This document shows, piece by piece, positions 28,137 to 37,040 of a stretch of DNA of 64,000 nt (position 1 is the stretch's first letter; the number at the start of each line of letters is the position of its first letter). A model generated the notes under the pieces. That model worked only from the letters and a program-made list of their open reading frames with translations, made no database searches and had not been told where the DNA came from. The position numbers and the translations under genes are program-made. This DNA comes from Albidovulum sp. GTDB taxonomy: Bacteria; Pseudomonadota; Alphaproteobacteria; Rhodobacterales; Rhodobacteraceae. Where the stretch lies: NCBI GenBank assembly GCA_028823855.1, contig JAPPFL010000041.1, positions 1-64,000 on the forward strand. Direction: 5' to 3'.

Positions 28137-29111
28137 TCACGGAATTAGTATCGTCGACCCGGTTGTGCGGCCTGCTTCCAGCGAGGCGTGCGCCGCGGCT
28201 ACCTCGGCCAACCGGAAGCGCTGGCCGATGTTCACCTTTATGGCGCCCGCCTCCATCATCTGGAAGACGCGGTTTGCCGAACGCAAAAGATCGTCGCGCG
28301 AAGCTACGTAGTTGGCTAGCGTCGGTCGCGTAAAATAGAGCGATCCCTTGACCTGGAGGAGGTGGGGCGAGATATCGGGAGCCGGACCCGTAGTTGCGCC
28401 AAAAGATACGAACATTCCGAAAGTCGCGAGGCTATTAATCGATGCTTCGAAACTCGCCTTGCCGACGCTGTCGTATACGACGGGCACGCCGCTGCCCTCG
28501 GTAAGATCTCTGACTCTATCGGCAATGTCTTCGCTGTTTCTGTCAAGGGCTTCGTCGTAGCCCAATTCTTTTACGAGCGCGAGATTGTCGGGACCTGCCG
28601 TTACGCCGATCATGCGCGCGCCGAGACGCTTGCCCCATTGCCCCGCGATTTGTCCGACGCCGCCTGAAGCGGCCCAGAACAGTACGCTGTCGCCCTTTCC
28701 GACCTTGTATGTTCTTTCTAGCAAGTACTCGACCGTCATTCCCTTCAACATGACGGCGGCGGCATCTTCGTCGGAGATGCCGTCGGGAATTGGAACGAGC
28801 CGCGCCGCAGGCGCGTTTCGACGTTCCGCATAGGCGCCCAGAACGCCGCCGTATACTACGCGATCTCCTATCGATACCTCGCTGGAAACGCTCTCGCCCA
28901 CGGCAACCACACGACCGGCGGCTTCTAGACCCAAAGAGCTCGGCAATTCGAGCGGGTAATGCCCGGAGCGCTGGTAGACGTCCATGTAGTTAAGACCGAT
29001 GGCCGTTTGTTCAATCTGCGCCTCTTCGGGACCTGGCGGCGAAATTTCCGCGTTTTCAAGCTGCATGAGTTCGGGTCCGCCTTGGCGGTCGATCATTACT
29101 CGCTTGATCAT
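28137..29111 (-). CDS. NADPH:quinone oxidoreductase family (zinc-independent MDR)
   Basis: A 324-residue medium-chain reductase. The N-terminal GroES-like domain contains GLNYMDVYQRSGHYP and PSSLGLEAAGRVVAVGE; the Rossmann domain has VLFWAASGGVGQIAGQW and the NADPH phosphate-binding region after it. The metal-binding residues of zinc alcohol dehydrogenases are absent, matching QorA-like quinone reductases. It reduces quinones or enones in the cytoplasm. It lies just downstream of the DUF1330 and TRAP genes on the same strand (10-base gap to DUF1330) and may share their transcript. Confidence 0.9.
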   Translation of the reverse strand: MIKRVMIDRQGGPELMQLENAEISPPGPEEAQIEQTAIGLNYMDVYQRSGHYPLELPSSLGLEAAGRVVAVGESVSSEVSIGDRVVYGGVLGAYAERRNAPAARLVPIPDGISDEDAAAVMLKGMTVEYLLERTYKVGKGDSVLFWAASGGVGQIAGQWGKRLGARMIGVTAGPDNLALVKELGYDEALDRNSEDIADRVRDLTEGSGVPVVYDSVGKASFEASINSLATFGMFVSFGATTGPAPDISPHLLQVKGSLYFTRPTLANYVASRDDLLRSANRVFQMMEAGAIKVNIGQRFRLAEVAAAHASLEAGRTTGSTILIP

Positions 29112-29121
29112 GGAATTATCC

Positions 29122-29427
29122 TTACTTTGTGAATTCTCCGGCTTCCAGTATTACGGTTTCGACCTCGCCCGCGCCGTTTTCCCGCCTGTGTTTCGCGGCA
29201 GCGTCGTATTCCGGCGAAAGAAAGCAGGCAACGCCGTCTTCAAAGGACGGAAATTCAATCACTGCGAAGCGGCCGAATTTCTCGGGGCCTTCCATTATTT
29301 GGAACCTTCCTCCACGGGCAAGTACTTTGCCGCCGTATTTGGCGACGATGCCGGGAATCTGGTCCGTATACTTCTTGTATTCGACGGGATCGTTTATTTT
29401 GGCGCGGGCAAGCCAGAAGGCGGGCAT
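29122..29427 (-). CDS. DUF1330 family protein
   Basis: A 101-residue ferredoxin-like alpha/beta protein of the dimeric alpha-beta-barrel type. MPAFWLARAKINDPVEYKKY, PGIVAKYGGKVLARGG, FAVIEFPSFEDGVACF and SPEYDAAAKHR are the family signatures. The function of DUF1330 is not established; members occur beside oxidoreductases and catabolic genes. AAGGAAA precedes its ATG. The reading frame of the upstream TRAP permease runs 173 bases into this gene, which is unusual. Confidence 0.85.
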   Translation of the reverse strand: MPAFWLARAKINDPVEYKKYTDQIPGIVAKYGGKVLARGGRFQIMEGPEKFGRFAVIEFPSFEDGVACFLSPEYDAAAKHRRENGAGEVETVILEAGEFTK

Positions 29428-30793
29428 TTGCGTTTCCTTTCATCAGGAGATTCGGGAGCCAGTTGCCGATTCCCGGGAATGCGATGACAAGCATAACGGC
29501 GAAGAGCATGATGAACCAGTAGGGAACCGACGAAAGAAAAATCCTCTGAACGCCTGTGTCGTCGTCTCCGATAGCGGCCTTGACCGTATAGACAAGCAGA
29601 CCGAAAGGCGGCGTCAGCAGTCCTGCTTCGATGGCGATAATCCCTACGATTGCGAAAGCGATTTGGTCGAAGCCGAAAGCGAGAGCAACCGGTTCGACGA
29701 TCGGCACGGTCAATAGCAAGATTGAAATCGAATCAATAATCATGACGAGCTCAAACCAGATAAGCACAATTATCGCGAGTACGATGAATGGATCCAGGCC
29801 GCTGGACACGAAGAACTTGCGTTTGGCATTCGTAACGCCCGTCATGGCCAGCGTGCGCGAGTAGAGAGCGGCAGTCGAAAGCAGTATCATGATCGGCGCA
29901 GCTGTTTTGCCGACCGCGTAAATAGCCGCAAGGAATTCCTTCCAGCGCATTCCCTTGATAACCGCGAGGATCTGCGCCATGGCGGCACCCGCGCCCGCAC
30001 CTTCAGTAGGTGTAAACAGGCCGAACCAAATACGTCCCGGCACGAGGAAAATAATGCCTATGGCGCTGATCAACGATACAAAAGAGGGGATTGTTTCAAG
30101 ATCCGCATGCGCGCTGTCGAAGCCGTCTTCAATCCGGATTTTCTCGTGGTCGACATGGGCGTCTCCTTCGCCGACTAGTTCCGGGCGAGTCGTCGCGCGA
30201 ACGACGATATTGACGATAAAGAGGGTGGCTAGGAGGATTCCCGGAAGCACGCCGGCAAGGAACATCCGTCCGATGGACTGCTCCGTGAGGATTCCCCATA
30301 CGATCATGAGAACCGACGGCGGTATGAGCATCCCGAGGCAGCTAGAACCTGCAATTGCGCCTAGCGAGAGTCCTCGATCGTACTTGCGGGCTTTCATTTC
30401 CGGGTAGGCGATTCGACTGAATGCGGCCGCGGACGCTATCGAGACTCCGGTAACGAACGAAAAAATCGTATGCCCGAGTGCAGTTGCGATGGCGAGGCGC
30501 GCCAAGATTTGCTTGAGTCCCCGGTTAATGGCTACGTAGAGATCCGAAATTGCCCCGGAGCGCCCAATAAATTCACCTATGAGCATAAAGAGCGGAATTA
30601 CAGCGAAGGTGAAGTCGCGAAGAGCTTCCGCAGAAGTCGACGCGAACGTAGCTTCGACGATGCGCGGCTTGCCGGTGACTAGGAAAATCCCGATTGCGCT
30701 CGTCACGCCAAGCGCGACGGCGACGTGAACGCCTAGCAGAACAAGTCCGAGTAGAAGGGCTATGATCAGCCCGGCGGTTCCGAAATCGAACAA
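29255..30793 (-). CDS. dctM: TRAP transporter large permease (DctM), 3' end out of frame
   Basis: A 12-TM large permease. Family stretches include FAVIPLFMLIGEFIGRSGA, GCLGMLIPPSVLMIVWGIL, FTPTEGAGAGAAMAQIL and GLLTPPFGLLVYTVKAAIG. The natural end should be at about WLPNLLM (residue 450). Instead the frame continues 60 residues as basic, non-hydrophobic sequence that is only the wrong frame of DUF1330. A tandem TGATGA at 29440-29445, one base out of frame, is the likely original stop, so a one-base indel just before it has extended the protein. The start is a TTG. The core may still fold. Confidence 0.8.
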   Translation of the reverse strand: MFDFGTAGLIIALLLGLVLLGVHVAVALGVTSAIGIFLVTGKPRIVEATFASTSAEALRDFTFAVIPLFMLIGEFIGRSGAISDLYVAINRGLKQILARLAIATALGHTIFSFVTGVSIASAAAFSRIAYPEMKARKYDRGLSLGAIAGSSCLGMLIPPSVLMIVWGILTEQSIGRMFLAGVLPGILLATLFIVNIVVRATTRPELVGEGDAHVDHEKIRIEDGFDSAHADLETIPSFVSLISAIGIIFLVPGRIWFGLFTPTEGAGAGAAMAQILAVIKGMRWKEFLAAIYAVGKTAAPIMILLSTAALYSRTLAMTGVTNAKRKFFVSSGLDPFIVLAIIVLIWFELVMIIDSISILLLTVPIVEPVALAFGFDQIAFAIVGIIAIEAGLLTPPFGLLVYTVKAAIGDDDTGVQRIFLSSVPYWFIMLFAVMLVIAFPGIGNWLPNLLMKGNANARLLACPRQNKRSRRIQEVYGPDSRHRRQIRRQSTCPWRKVPNNGRPREIRPLRSD

Positions 30794-30798
30794 TGCGC

Positions 30799-31271
30799 CT
30801 ACAAATCCATTTGCTCGACTCGCAAGTCGAAAATTCGACGATGCCGAGCAGGAGATAGTTCAGTCCTGCTAGCCCCGAGCCGAAGATTATCATCCATCGA
30901 GCGGGCCGAACGGGCACTCGGAGCGCGCCTTCGCCTTCGAATTCCCAGTTGGCAAATGATCTTAGCGCCGGCTTAATGCCGGCCTTCATCAGAAAGAAGA
31001 AGAGCATCGCACCGAGAATGAATGAGAATGTCACGAGCGCCTTCTGCGCAGGTTTCGGCATCGCCGTGACAATGAAATCCGCCTTAAGAATTGAGTTGCT
31101 TCGCACGGCGTAGCCGATCTGCTTGAAGACGATAACGACGACCGAGTTGGCCACGATCTCCTGCGTGCCCGAAATCGGCATGTTGAGTGCCCGCATGACT
31201 ATGTCGGCCAAGAAAAAGAAGCAAAGAAAGAACGCCCAGATGGCGCCTATGATCATCAGTAGCGGAGTCAA
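30799..31271 (-). pseudogene. dctQ: TRAP transporter small permease (DctQ), frameshifted
   Basis: Four membrane helices are readable: LLMIIGAIWAFFLCFFFLA, SVVVIVFKQIGYAV, TFSFILGAMLFFFLMKAG and the last, IIFGSGLAGLNYLLLG. Directly after the last helix the frame becomes basic nonsense overlapping dctM. One base out of frame the sequence gives IFDLRVEQMDL and a TAG at 30799-30801, just before dctM, which looks like the true C-terminus. At the other end, a better ATG at 31298 is separated from the protein by an in-frame TGA (31284-31286), leaving only a TTG start. Both ends are thus damaged. Confidence 0.65.
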
Positions 31272-31377
31272 GTGTTTCGTTAATCAAACGATGCTCATAG
31301 GCAATCGAAGGAACTATTTGGTCGACCGTCTGACCTTCTCGCCAGCCAAATTGGCGCGACGGCGAGTAGAAATTGAA

Positions 31378-32391
31378 CTATGCTGGATCTGCGCATGCGG
31401 CAGGCTTCCTAGAGTGCGAGCACGGGCGCTCTGAAATTCGGAGCGCCCGTGTCTCGTGCCAGTTTATCTCGTAGCGGACGGGCCAAGTGTAGCCGTTGGC
31501 CTCGGCGAGGTCCAAGACAAGGTTGAGGACCTGCTTGGCGGGCAGCCACTGCTGCTCGAGATCGTCGGCCATGGACTGCGGCCAAGATGCGAGAGATTCC
31601 GCGCAGGCTTTGCGAGCATCTGGATCGATCTCGGTTACCGTGATGATGCCTCTTGGTTCCTCGACACGGCGGTCGTATTCTGAAGCGTTTACAATGCCTG
31701 TCTGCTCTTCGTAGTCCGCCGCTACTTCATGCAGGATCTCTTTGAAATCGTCGGGCAGCTCGTCATAAGTGTCCTCGTTAATCGTCAGCCCGTGCCAAGT
31801 CATGGAGCCAAAGCCGATCAAGATGTAAAACGGAACGGGTTCGTAGAGCTTGAGATTCACCCATGCCGACGGGAACATGATCCAGCCTTCGTAGACGTTG
31901 GTCTTCATATCGGTGTATGCTGTGGCAAGCGACGATTGGACAGGTGAAACGCCTGCGCATTCAAGCCAGTTCAGATTAAGTCCGGCGCCAGCGATCTTCT
32001 GGCCTTCGAGATCCGAAAGATCGTCCCAAGGGAATGACGTTCCGAGTTTGTATCCGCCGTCTGCGATTCGCGAGAGGAGGATTTGATTGAACTTGTTTTC
32101 GAAGACGTCCGAAGGGTAGGGCGCTTCGGCGTACACGTCCTGAGCGACTCTTAGCGAGGTTTCCGGGTCCATGGTACCGAATGGCAGCATGACCTGGAAG
32201 GCGTGCAGAGGAAGATTCGACGGTTCGAAGCAGAAGCAGATTCCGCCGATGTCGATGTTTCCGTTCTGCGTTCCCTCGAGTACATCCGTCACCTTGACGA
32301 CCGAGCTGGAGTATCCTTCCACGAAATTCAGCGTGTGGTCGGTTCGCGCCTCTACGCGCTCCTTTAGCTCAGTTTGGAAATAGCTGATCAT
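31378..32391 (-). pseudogene. dctP: TRAP transporter substrate-binding protein (DctP), signal peptide lost
   Basis: The mature DctP fold is well kept: TLNFVEGYSSSVVKVTDVLE, LPLHAFQVMLPFGTMDPETS, DGGYKLGTSFPWDDL and WIMFPSAWVNLKLYEPVPFY. The ATG at 32391 is internal. In frame upstream the code reads TADDITLRIGSGHPPGVVYA and, before that, QARA, a typical signal-peptidase site. But no hydrophobic signal core or start codon exists before the frame runs into the neighbouring cupin gene. Without export the protein cannot serve the transporter. The last 20 residues are also atypical. Confidence 0.7.
31421..31451. promoter_or_regulatory. Strong hairpin between dctP and dctQ
   Basis: Perfect 11-base arms CACGGGCGCTC and GAGCGCCCGTG with a nine-base loop. 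It sits at the 3' end of the TRAP binding-protein gene and before dctQ, where such transporters often carry an mRNA-stabilising hairpin. The nominal dctP frame runs through it, suggesting that dctP once stopped earlier. Confidence 0.7.
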
Positions 32392-32477
32392 CAGCCCGGC
32401 GTAGACGACGCCAGGCGGATGGCCCGAGCCGATGCGAAGCGTAATGTCGTCGGCAGTTGCCCTAGCTTGTCTTGATT

Positions 32478-32939
32478 TTATTCCGCGGCCATTTCAAGCG
32501 GCGCGGCCCGCACCTCGTCCGGGATTTTCAGTGCTTCGTTCGCGCCGTCGAGGAACTCGACTGTAGCAAATACAAGCTCGGTATCGCCGATATTTTCGAC
32601 CGAATGCAGCATGTATTCGCCCGGTCCGTAGTGGAAGTGCTTCGTCTCGCCGACGTAATGTTCAGCTTCGCTGATTCGTCCGTCCGAGAAGTAGCCGCGA
32701 GCCTTGCCGGGCGTAAGCGCGGTCCAGAAGTAGGGGTTTACGTGCCGGTGAAACGGACAGCGGTAGCCCGGCCGAAGGCGCAGGTGCCAGACGCGGACCC
32801 GGTCGGTTTCGGAGACCAGCACCGATCCGACGACGCCGGAATGCTCATTGGCATTCATGTCCTCGTAAACTCCTTCAGGCCAGTCCGAGAAGGCGGCTGG
32901 TTCCTTGGCCGTTTCGATATGGTCTTGGCCGTGTGGCAT
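32478..32939 (-). CDS. Cupin domain protein
   Basis: A 153-residue single-domain beta-barrel. The two cupin motifs are visible as CPFHRHVNPYFWTALTPG and, later, YMLHSVENIGDTELVF; the first has the H-x-H metal pair. The protein could be a small dioxygenase, isomerase or ligand sensor. It lies 86 bases upstream of the truncated dctP frame on the same strand, at the point where the dctP signal sequence is missing, so it probably headed the TRAP operon. Confidence 0.8.
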   Translation of the reverse strand: MPHGQDHIETAKEPAAFSDWPEGVYEDMNANEHSGVVGSVLVSETDRVRVWHLRLRPGYRCPFHRHVNPYFWTALTPGKARGYFSDGRISEAEHYVGETKHFHYGPGEYMLHSVENIGDTELVFATVEFLDGANEALKIPDEVRAAPLEMAAE

Positions 32940-33610
32940 TTGGTCCTCCTTGCACTAGGCAGCGAACGCGGATCGATCGAGCGCGTCAATGCTAATTTGC
33001 CGCGATCCGCCCGAAATTCCCGGTTGAAGTCCGAAGCGATGGGAAACAATTGGCTGCATGCCGTGGCCGTAAAGGACGAACTGCCGCATGTAAAGCCATC
33101 ATTTCCCGACAATTGTAATGGTGATGGAGGAACGGACGTGCCTGATGACATGCCGTTGACGAAAAATTTTTTCGGATAAAAACAATTGATGGAAGTTCTG
33201 CAAAGCCAGTCCTGCATGTCGTTGACTGCTCGGCCAACGGCAAATCCGGATTCTAGCGTTCTGCTCCGACAATTGGATTCGCAGTCGGGAATCGGCTAAC
33301 CTAGGCCGCGACGGCGTCAGGACAATCTCAGAATCTGACTTGGCCAAGCTCGTCTTGAAGCGGAGAATGGGCCTTGCACAAATAGAACGCAACGAGTCCT
33401 GCTGAAAGAAGGTAGCCCCGATGCGCAGTCTCGATCGAATTCCGCCAACGGCGAGTCGATTTCCCTGGCGCCGCGTGCGATTTACAAGGAAATCAAAATA
33501 GCCGATTATCTCAATTTGCGCGAATGTATCGCGGATTGCCGGAAAGCCGATGTATTAAGGCACGGCCGGGAACCGGAGTTCGAATCCGAGTTTGATTAAG
33601 GAGTGGAGTA
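32940..33610. other. Divergent gap without a supported gene
   Basis: About 670 bases between the cupin (minus) and MBL hydrolase (plus) genes, with short frames only. Promoters for both units are expected here, but I cannot place them. Confidence 0.5.
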
Positions 33611-34489
33611 TTGTCGGAAAATCATCATCAGCAGCCATCGCGCCAATCGACGCACCGGTTTTCGCTAGGGGATGCCGAAGTCGTCACTATTCTGGATGGC
33701 GCGATGACGATAGGAATTCGCCCGCCCTTCTTGCTGGACAAGGACGACGACCAGGTCGCCGCGATCGCTAAATCCGCAAACTTGCCGCCGGACAAGCTGG
33801 TGAACAACTTCGTTCCGACGTTGGTCAAAACCGGATCCGAGCTTGTACTCTTCGACACCGGATGCGGCCATTTCCGACGCGACAAAGGCGCCGGGCGCCT
33901 TTTAGACGTATTGATTGGAGCCGGAATTAGCCCAAGCGATATAGGCATCGTGGTGCTGACCCACGTTCACCCGGACCATATCGGCGGCATACTGGAGGCC
34001 GGCGATCTCGCATTTCCGAACGCCGAACTGATGATCGGTCGGCGCGAGTACGACGAATGGGCCTTGGGCGACAATATTCCCCCCCAAAGAGCCCAAAACC
34101 GCGAGATGTTCCTCAGTCTGATTTCGCCGCTGGCTGAACGATTCCGGTTTTTGGAAGATGGTGACAGGGTTGCTTCGGGGATTACGGCCGAGGCGGGCTT
34201 CGGGCACTCCCTCGGGCACATGATGTACAGGATCGAGAATTCGGGGAATCAGTTGCTAGTCTGGGGCGACGTGGCCAACCATTTCGTTTTTTCGGTCGGC
34301 TATCCCGAAAGCCCGGTCGCCTTCGACGACGACAAGGACTTGGCAATCGCCTCGCGTAAGAAGGTGCTGGAAATGGCCGCGGCGGACCGGTTGCAGATCG
34401 TGGGCCACCACATGCCATTCCCTTCGGTCGGACATGTTGAGCGCGCCGGCAGATCTTATCGCTGGGTCAAGGCGGCTGGCGCGAATTAG
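33611..34489 (+). CDS. MBL-fold metallo-hydrolase
   Basis: A 292-residue metallo-beta-lactamase-fold enzyme. The metal motif is LTHVHPDHIGG (HxHxDH, near residue 118), with the further ligands GHSLGHMMYR and GHHMPFPSVGH in the second half. The start is a TTG, supported by AAGGAG seven bases before. The sequence resembles lactonase-like members with an N-terminal DAEVVTILDGAMTIG strand. It may hydrolyse a lactone or ester. It is followed on the same strand by the GntR regulator and transporter cluster. Confidence 0.9.
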   Translation: MSENHHQQPSRQSTHRFSLGDAEVVTILDGAMTIGIRPPFLLDKDDDQVAAIAKSANLPPDKLVNNFVPTLVKTGSELVLFDTGCGHFRRDKGAGRLLDVLIGAGISPSDIGIVVLTHVHPDHIGGILEAGDLAFPNAELMIGRREYDEWALGDNIPPQRAQNREMFLSLISPLAERFRFLEDGDRVASGITAEAGFGHSLGHMMYRIENSGNQLLVWGDVANHFVFSVGYPESPVAFDDDKDLAIASRKKVLEMAAADRLQIVGHHMPFPSVGHVERAGRSYRWVKAAGAN

Positions 34490-34679
34490 GAAGACAATGG
34501 AGCCTTCGAGCACTTGGTCCCGAACATTTTTCAAAGGCTTCCGATCGAGCGGCCGGCTAATGTAGCGATGTTCGCCGGGTTTTCATCGATATCGTCATAT
34601 CCGGAAGCGGCGTCAATTCTCGAAGGTATCAAATTGACATTTCAAGGATCCGAAGAAAAATGAAACTGAAACATCAGAA

Positions 34680-35339
34680 ATGGCAATGACCGATTCACTG
34701 ATACGCCACCAGATATACGAACAGCTTCGATCGGACATCATGTCCTGCGCGCTTTCTCCCGGCATCGAATTCCGAGAGGGCGAGCTTGCAGGGAGGTTCG
34801 GCGTTTCGAAATCGCCGATCCGGGATGCTCTGCAGCGTCTGGAAATTGAAGGCCTGGTCGAGATTCAGCCGCGACGGGGGTATAAGGTCGCTCCGATTTC
34901 GATCGCCGATGCGGAGGATATTCTCGAACTCCGAGGAATATTGGAAGCGGGCGCGATTCGCGTGATTGTCGCTCGCGCAAGCGATGCCGACCTCAACGCG
35001 CTGGAGCGGCTGAAAGTAGCGAGCACGTCCGATACCAAGGCTTTTGCAGACTACAACCGGGAATTCCATTGCGCAATTTGCAGAGCATCGGGAAATGCGC
35101 GGCTTGCCGGCTCTATGGGCCTCCTGATGGACAACTACGATCGGCTCTGCGTCGTGTCTCTTTCCGCCAATCAAGACAATTCGAGCACAATTAGCGACGC
35201 ACTTGAGGATCACAACACCATCGTCGACGCGATCCGTTCCAGAAATGCGGGCGCGGCGATTCGCGCTTCGGCGCGGCATTTGAAGCAATCGCATGACAAG
35301 ATCATGAGAGGCTTGCAAAATATGCCTGTCGTATTGTAA
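34680..35339 (+). CDS. GntR family (FadR/FCD) transcriptional regulator
   Basis: A 219-residue regulator. The winged helix-turn-helix covers residues 10-72 (ELAGRFGVSKSPIRDALQRL then LVEIQPRRGYKV); the FCD ligand-binding helices follow (ILELRGILEAGAIRVIVARA, DYNREFHCAICRASGNARL with the metal-site His, and RHLKQSHDKIM near the end). It probably represses the ABC transporter operon beginning 76 bases downstream and responds to the transported acid or its CoA ester. An inverted repeat lies between the two. Confidence 0.92.
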   Translation: MAMTDSLIRHQIYEQLRSDIMSCALSPGIEFREGELAGRFGVSKSPIRDALQRLEIEGLVEIQPRRGYKVAPISIADAEDILELRGILEAGAIRVIVARASDADLNALERLKVASTSDTKAFADYNREFHCAICRASGNARLAGSMGLLMDNYDRLCVVSLSANQDNSSTISDALEDHNTIVDAIRSRNAGAAIRASARHLKQSHDKIMRGLQNMPVVL

Positions 35340-35351
35340 AGAACCATTTGC

Positions 35352-35394
35352 TGAAATATCAGATATGTGAGATTTGATCTTGCATAATATTTCA
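35352..35394. promoter_or_regulatory. Inverted repeat upstream of the ABC transporter operon
   Basis: TGAAATAT (35352-35359) and ATATTTCA (35387-35394) are perfect inverted arms 27 bases apart, in a short AT-rich stretch directly between the GntR gene and the ATPase gene. They could be two half-sites of an operator for the neighbouring GntR protein. Confidence 0.4.
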
Positions 35395-35414
35395 AGGCGA
35401 ATGATTCTGAGGAT

Positions 35415-36191
35415 ATGGCAACCGCTGATTCGCGCGTTCGAGACCCGGTAGTTGGCGGCAATTCCGTAGGAAAGACCTTTGCCGGCGGAACGGTCGTGGC
35501 ATTGGAAAATGCAAGTTTCGATATCGAAAAGGGTTCGTTTGTCTCGCTGGTTGGTCCTTCCGGCTGTGGAAAATCGACTCTTCTAAGGTTGATTGCGGGC
35601 CTGATCGAGCCGACAAGCGGGTCGCTTCAAGTCCATGGTTCCAAAGTATCTGCGCCTCGTCAGGATGTGGCCATGATGTTCCAGCGCGCAACGCTGCTTG
35701 AATGGCGAACGGCGATCGAGAATGTTCTGCTTCCGACGGAAATCCAGCGGCGCGTCACGGCCGACGACAGGAACCGAGCAATGGAGCTGCTGCAGCTGGT
35801 CGGGCTGGGCGAATTCGCCTTCTCCTTTCCGGCGCAGCTCTCCGGCGGAATGCAGCAGCGAGTCGCCCTGGCGCGGCTTCTGCAGACGGGAGCCGACGTT
35901 CTGCTTATGGACGAGCCGTTCGGAGCCTTGGACGAGTTTACCCGCGAGCGGCTGAATATTGAACTGCTGCGAATCGTGGGCGAAGTCGGCGCGACGACGA
36001 TTTTCGTGACCCATAACATCGCCGAAGCGATTTTTCTCGCCGACAAGGTCTATGTGATGACCCCGAGGCCGGGACGGCTCGCGCAAGTGATCGACGTGCC
36101 GCTCGCGCGGCCTCGCGAATTGGCCGTTCAAACTTCGCCGGAATTCAACCGACTCGTGGAAGACGCCCGCGAAACTCTTGGAGCGCTTTGA
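35415..36191 (+). CDS. NitT/TauT-type ABC transporter ATP-binding protein
   Basis: A 258-residue SsuB/TauB-like ATPase: Walker A GPSGCGKST at residues 47-55, Q-loop in MMFQRATLLEWRT, signature LSGGMQQRVALAR, Walker B VLLMDEPFGALDE and switch FVTHNIAEA. It drives import through the two permeases encoded next. Family substrates are alkane sulfonates, taurine, nitrate, thiamine precursors and aromatic acids. Its TGA shares a base with the next ATG. Confidence 0.93.
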   Translation: MATADSRVRDPVVGGNSVGKTFAGGTVVALENASFDIEKGSFVSLVGPSGCGKSTLLRLIAGLIEPTSGSLQVHGSKVSAPRQDVAMMFQRATLLEWRTAIENVLLPTEIQRRVTADDRNRAMELLQLVGLGEFAFSFPAQLSGGMQQRVALARLLQTGADVLLMDEPFGALDEFTRERLNIELLRIVGEVGATTIFVTHNIAEAIFLADKVYVMTPRPGRLAQVIDVPLARPRELAVQTSPEFNRLVEDARETLGAL

Positions 36192-37039
36192 TGCCCGCCC
36201 CCGCCATGCATGGCGAAGGCCGGAATGGCGTACCTTTGCGCACGCGAAGGATCCTGATGCACGCGGGGATTTTCCTGACGCTCGTTCTTGCCTGGGAGAT
36301 CGGAGCGCGCGCCGGCTATTTGGATCCGCTATTCTACCCTAGACCCACGGCAATAGTTGATTCATTCATTCGCATCTACATCACCCAGGGAAATATCTGG
36401 CGCCATCTTTATGTCAGCCTGGGGCTCGTCTTCGCAGGCTTCGCAGCGGGGTCGATTCTTGGAATCGTGCTTGGCAGCCTGGTGGGGTTCAACGCGCTGG
36501 CAAGACGCTTCGTCAAGCCGTATGTCCTCGTGCTTGAGGCGACTCCGCGGATAGCTGTTGCTCCGCTATTGATCGCGGCACTGGGATTCGGCGCCCAGTC
36601 GAAGATCGCTATCATCATGCTAGTCTGCTTTTTCGCGCCGTTCATCAACACGCTTGCCGGCGTAGTCAACGTGAATGAGGAAAAACTCGAGCTGTTCAAT
36701 TCGCTCGGCGCGTCAAAATTTCAAATTCTGACGAAACTGGTCCTGCCCGAAGCCGTGCCGGTGATCATGGCCGGCGAAAGGCTAGCGTTGACCGCCTCTC
36801 TTTCCGGAGTTCTGGTAGCCGAGTTTATCCAGCGAGATCAAGGGATTGGCAGTTTGATCCTGATCTATACGCGCAATCTCAACATGGCTTCCGCCTTTGC
36901 CTGCATCTTCACGCTGACAGTAGTCGGTTTCCTGATCTTCAAGGGCATGGAAATGCTCGATCGCTACATTGCCTTCTGGAACAACGAGACTGGCATGGCC
37001 CGCGTTGGCGCCGCTCGCAAAGCGCGCTGGGAGAACTAA
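36191..37039 (+). CDS. NitT/TauT-type ABC permease 1
   Basis: A 282-residue SsuC/TauC-like permease with about six membrane helices. It has the periplasmic LDPLFYPRPTAIVDSF segment, the RHLYVSLGLVFAGFAAGS helix and the EAA-like cytoplasmic loop ELFNSLGASKFQILTKLVLP. ATG 36191 overlaps the ATPase stop by one base. It is paralogous to the next gene but clearly diverged, so the two likely form a heterodimeric channel, unlike the single permease usual for this family. Confidence 0.9.
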   Translation: MPAPAMHGEGRNGVPLRTRRILMHAGIFLTLVLAWEIGARAGYLDPLFYPRPTAIVDSFIRIYITQGNIWRHLYVSLGLVFAGFAAGSILGIVLGSLVGFNALARRFVKPYVLVLEATPRIAVAPLLIAALGFGAQSKIAIIMLVCFFAPFINTLAGVVNVNEEKLELFNSLGASKFQILTKLVLPEAVPVIMAGERLALTASLSGVLVAEFIQRDQGIGSLILIYTRNLNMASAFACIFTLTVVGFLIFKGMEMLDRYIAFWNNETGMARVGAARKARWEN

Positions 37040-37040
37040 G

